From assembly GCA_036873135.1 (NCBI GenBank), contig JAPTYO010000002.1:49160204-49224203 (forward strand): DNA of 64,000 nucleotides, in the 5' to 3' direction. This stretch comes from Clarkia xantiana subsp. parviflora (Eukaryota; Streptophyta; Magnoliopsida; Myrtales; Onagraceae). The notes under the pieces are model-generated. The model was not told where the DNA came from. It did no database searches and was given only the letters and a program-made list of their open reading frames with translations. Below are positions 60,740 to 64,000 of the stretch, piece after piece. The first letter of the stretch is position 1, and the number at the start of each line of letters is the position of its first letter. The translations under genes were made by a program, and so were the position numbers.

Positions 60740-61780
60740 CATGAAAATTTTATAACTGTTGGAAAAACACTAGCATTGATGCAAATGAATGCATACAAGT
60801 TATGATCATGAAAAAATTTCTAAGTGTTGGACGAACACTTACATTGATGCAAATGCATACATGTAATGATCATGAAAATTTTTTATAAGTGTTGAATAAT
60901 CACTAGCATTGATGCAAATGAATGCAAACATGTAATGATCATGAAAAAAGTTATAAGTGTTGAACAAACACTAGCATTGATGCAAATGAATGCATACATG
61001 TTGTTGGATATGATTCGAGGAAGCCTAGTACGATTCGATAGAGTAAAGGTCGAGTTCCCAAAAGAACGTATGATCGACCATTCAAGTCCGGAATAAGGAA
61101 ACAAAGATGAATGGTCGACTACCCTACAAACAGAAGTCAACCCACCAGACGACTAAGGACAAGGTGAGAAACTCATTCAAGGCTCCCCTTTTGTTGAAGT
61201 TAAGTCGAGGATTAAAGCTTCCTTACTAAAGTACGAGTTGAGTCGAGTCGACCATCAGATACTTGGGGGAAACCTTCCCTCTTAAGAAAGGACAGGTGGA
61301 GACCTGCTCGCCGCCTTTGAGAAGACTTCCTTCCGAAGGAAGGTGCACCAGCTGGCGACCTGCTCGCCGCCCTTTATACCACGAAAACCTTCCTCTGAAG
61401 AAAGTGGCACCATCTGGCGACCTGCTGGTCACCTACTGATTTTAGCACCGTCTTTTTCAACCAAGGCCACGTCATTTTGATCCCAACACATGTAATGATC
61501 ATGAATTTTTTTCTAAAAGTGTTGAACAAACACTAGCATTGATGCAAATGAACACATACATGTTATGATCATGAAAAAATTTCTAAGTGTTGGACAAACA
61601 CTAGGATTGATGCAAATGAATGCATACATGTTATGATCATGAAAAAATCTCTAAGTGTTGGACAAACACTAGCACTGATGCAAATGAATACATGCATGTA
61701 ATGATCATGAAAAAAATTCCAAGTGTTGGACAAACACTAACATTGATGCAAATGAATGCATACATGTCAACTGTGGATAT
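60740..61780. repeat. 68-70 bp tandem array, split by a solo LTR
   Basis: Eight to nine units containing CACTAGCATTGATGCAAATG and TGATCATGAAAAAA. About four lie left of 61002 and about four and a half right of 61493. The unit includes the palindrome ATGATCAT. No coding potential. Confidence 0.93.
61002..61488. mobile_element. solo LTR, 487 bp
   Basis: Begins TGTTGGATATG and ends CCCAACA, with short inverted ends TGTTGG/CCAACA. Flanked by the perfect duplication CATGT (60997-61001 and 61489-61493) inside an otherwise continuous tandem array. No internal region is present, so the element was removed by LTR-LTR recombination. Contains two GCGACCTGCTCGCCGCC-like segments. Confidence 0.9.
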
Positions 61781-61994
61781 ATGCCTAAGCATGTAATAGA
61801 AAATGGATATTAATGTAAATAAGCCTCATTTTGCCTAAGCCCTTTGATTTTACCATCCGAGCCTAGTTGCGCCCATGATTGCCACGTTCATATTTTGGAC
61901 GTGAGGTGTCATTTATCACATAGGTTGCGCGTCGTGATGCGCATGTATAAGAAGATATATCAGAGGTGAACTCTCAGAAAGAGAAGCCATCCAA

Positions 61995-64000
61995 ATGTTC
62001 TTTGGAGGTTTGGGACCCCAGTCCCGATCTTTAGCCATCACTCAATACACTGAACCAGTGGGAAGATTGGAAGAGTTGATTCAAATGGTGACTATCCATG
62101 TAGGAGCAGAGCAAGCCCGGATGAATCACCATCATCCGCAAAGGTCATCAAGAAATCGAGGCGAGAACTCATCTATACGAGGGGTTTCGTCGGAAGAATT
62201 TCAAGGAACTCGACAGAGGATGGAAGCACTTCTAGAGCAGAAGGCACTCGTCGTTCCCACCCCTACTGTGAAAGTCACCAAGAATAGGGGCACAACACGG
62301 AAGATTGCCTCCTGGCGAGGAGGGAATTAGAATTCATGCAAAGAGAAATTCAACGACACCATCGACGTCGAGCCTACGAGGGTCGAGAATGGAGATCCCC
62401 TCCAGACAACAACATCAATGTTTTCTCAGGAGGATTCGCCGTTGGAGGAGAGTCGAGCACAGCCCGAGACACCTATGCGGCTCAAGACATCTCCTTAACA
62501 GATACTCGCAAGAGATCAAGGGAGCTTGAACCCATGATAGTTACATTTTCTACGGAGGACTTGTCGAGCAACACTATTCCAGGAAGACGCCCTCGTAATT
62601 ACAACTCAAATAAGTAATTTCGAGGTTAAAAGAATACTGGTCGATGGAGGAAGCTCTACTGACGTAATCACCTTTGAGATCATCACTGCGATGGGGTACA
62701 AAGAAGGAGATCTTCAAAAAATGACTTCCCCATTGGTAGAATTTGCAGGGAGAACGACTTACCCCCTGGGGGAAATACAACTCCCTGTGATCTTGGGCCA
62801 AGGATGGAAAGCATTGCGGTCGTCGACCAGATCAATCTGCGCTTTGTGGTCGTCGACCAGATCAACGCCTACAACGCTATATTAGGAAGGAAAACTCTCA
62901 ATTCCAATTACATTGTCCCTTCCACTGCCCATCAAGTCATGAGGTTTCCCACTCATCACGGAATAAGAAAAGTATGGGGCGACCAAGAGGCATCTCGCCA
63001 ATGTTATGCTAACATCCTCCGGAGAAGTAACCAGAAGGAAACCCTCTCTATCATCACAGATGAGGATCCTCGGGAAGAAGGAGGACGACCCGCTCCTATG
63101 GAAGAATTGATAGAAGTCGCCTTGGAAGGAGATGAGAGAAAGGTCAAGACTGGAGCTGCTCTCCCCCAGAATTAGCCAAGAGGATAATCGCCCTCTTAAG
63201 GGAATACAATGAGTTATTTTCTTGGGAACCTAGCGACATTCCAGGGATAAGCCCGGAAATCATCTCCCACGAATTGAGAATAGATCCCGCCATAAAGCCC
63301 ATAGCTACGAAAAGAAGATCTTTGGGGGCAGAGAAGAAGGCAGCAATTCAACAGGAAGTGGGAAACTAGTTGAGGCTGGTTTTGTAAAGGAGATACGATT
63401 CCAAACCTGGGTCGCCAATCCAGTTTTGGTGAGAAAATCTAACAAAAGGTGGAGGATGTGTGTGGATTTTTGAGATCTTAACAAAGCCTGCCCAAAAGAC
63501 TCCTATCCTCTTCCAAGAATCGATCAGCTGGTCGACGCCACTTCTGGACATGAACTCCTGAGCTTCATGGACACATACTCCGGGTATAACCAAATACAGA
63601 TGCATCCCAAGTACGAGGCCCATACCGCCTTCTACGCCGATTGTGATATCTATCACTATAAAGTCATGCCTTTTGGTTTGATAATTACGGGAGCTACTTA
63701 TCAACGCATGGTGAACAAGCTCTTCAAACACATGATAGGAAGAAACATGGAAGCATACGTGGACGACATGTTGGTCAAGACCAAGAGAGGGCAGGACCAC
63801 GTCCAAGATTTGGAGGAGGCCTTCGCATGCATGAGACTTCATCAAGTAAGGTTGAATCCTACTAAGTGTGCTTTTGGAGTTCAGTCGGGAAATTTTTTGG
63901 GCTTTATGGTCAGTCAAAGAGGAATCGAAGCTAACCCCAAGAAGGTGACGACCATAGAGGAAATGTCCTCGCCTACCTGCCATAGGGAAGTGCAAAGTCT
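61995..64000 (+). pseudogene. decayed gag-pol of a further Tat-like Ty3/gypsy element, runs off the window
   Basis: Broken frames collinear with the TE2 polyprotein but on the plus strand. A gag C-terminal part has a CESH...GHNTEDC zinc-binding-like motif (interrupted by TAG near 62284). Then INVFSGGFAVGGESSTARD (62400), protease VDGGSSTDV (62640), the pre-RT linker, and reverse transcriptase from 63170 with YSGYNQIQM, MPFGL and YVDDMLVK (63755), still open at the right edge. Breaks include a frameshift near 63366 and a TGA at about 63469-63471 replacing the Arg of a DFRDLNK-like motif. The 5' part of gag, the primer site and LTR are not recognised; upstream sequence to 61780 is unassigned. 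Confidence 0.88.

Noticed and set aside
63366..63995. 209-codon minus-strand frame
   Set aside because: Antisense shadow of the reverse transcriptase of the plus-strand element; its apparent motifs are reverse complements.

Overview
The window is nuclear DNA from a flowering plant, most likely a eudicot. It holds AT-rich intergenic sequence, genes with many short GT-AG introns, homologues of plant-specific proteins (KAKU4, plant-type cyclopropane synthase, group C bZIP), dense LTR retrotransposons, Helitron termini, MITEs and a plastid DNA fragment. All gene models were spliced by eye from canonical junctions and checked for frame continuity. No homology search was run.

Layout. 1-12.3 kb: a 10-kb Ty3/gypsy-like element (TE1, 945-10991, minus strand, TSD ATGAT) with nearly identical LTRs full of palindromes and no recognisable pol. 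It sits in an older small LTR element that also carries a plastid ycf2 fragment. 12.3-16.3 kb: decayed repeats. 16.3-21.2 kb: a 23-exon cyclopropane-fatty-acid synthase gene whose coding frame is intact but whose usual first exon is not visible. 21.4-24.4 kb: a cluster of Helitron 3' ends, all in the same orientation. 25.8-28.4 kb: a pseudogene of the beta-lactamase-like half of a plant ABC1-kinase fusion protein. 29.0-30.6 kb: a complete group C bZIP gene (minus strand). 33.6-39.8 kb: a decayed chromovirus-type Ty3/gypsy element (TSD CACAA) containing a hAT-like MITE, which itself contains a second MITE. 41.1-44.1 kb: CENP-O (plus). 44.5-48.3 kb: KAKU4-like (minus), converging on CENP-O. 49.4-60.7 kb: a young Tat-lineage Ty3/gypsy element (TE2, minus, TSD GGTGG) with gag-pol on the minus strand, a spliced intact antisense gene on the plus strand, and a tandem-repeat block between them. 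60.7-61.8 kb: a ~68-bp tandem array split by a solo LTR (TSD CATGT). 62.0-64.0 kb: a decayed gag-pol of another Tat-like element running off the window.

The host genes concern lipid modification (cyclopropane synthase), transcription (bZIP), the kinetochore (CENP-O) and the nuclear envelope (KAKU4). They do not form a pathway. The least ordinary material is in the transposable elements: the palindrome-filled LTRs of non-autonomous TE1, and the intact antisense gene of TE2 next to a gag-pol broken by two premature stops and two frameshifts.
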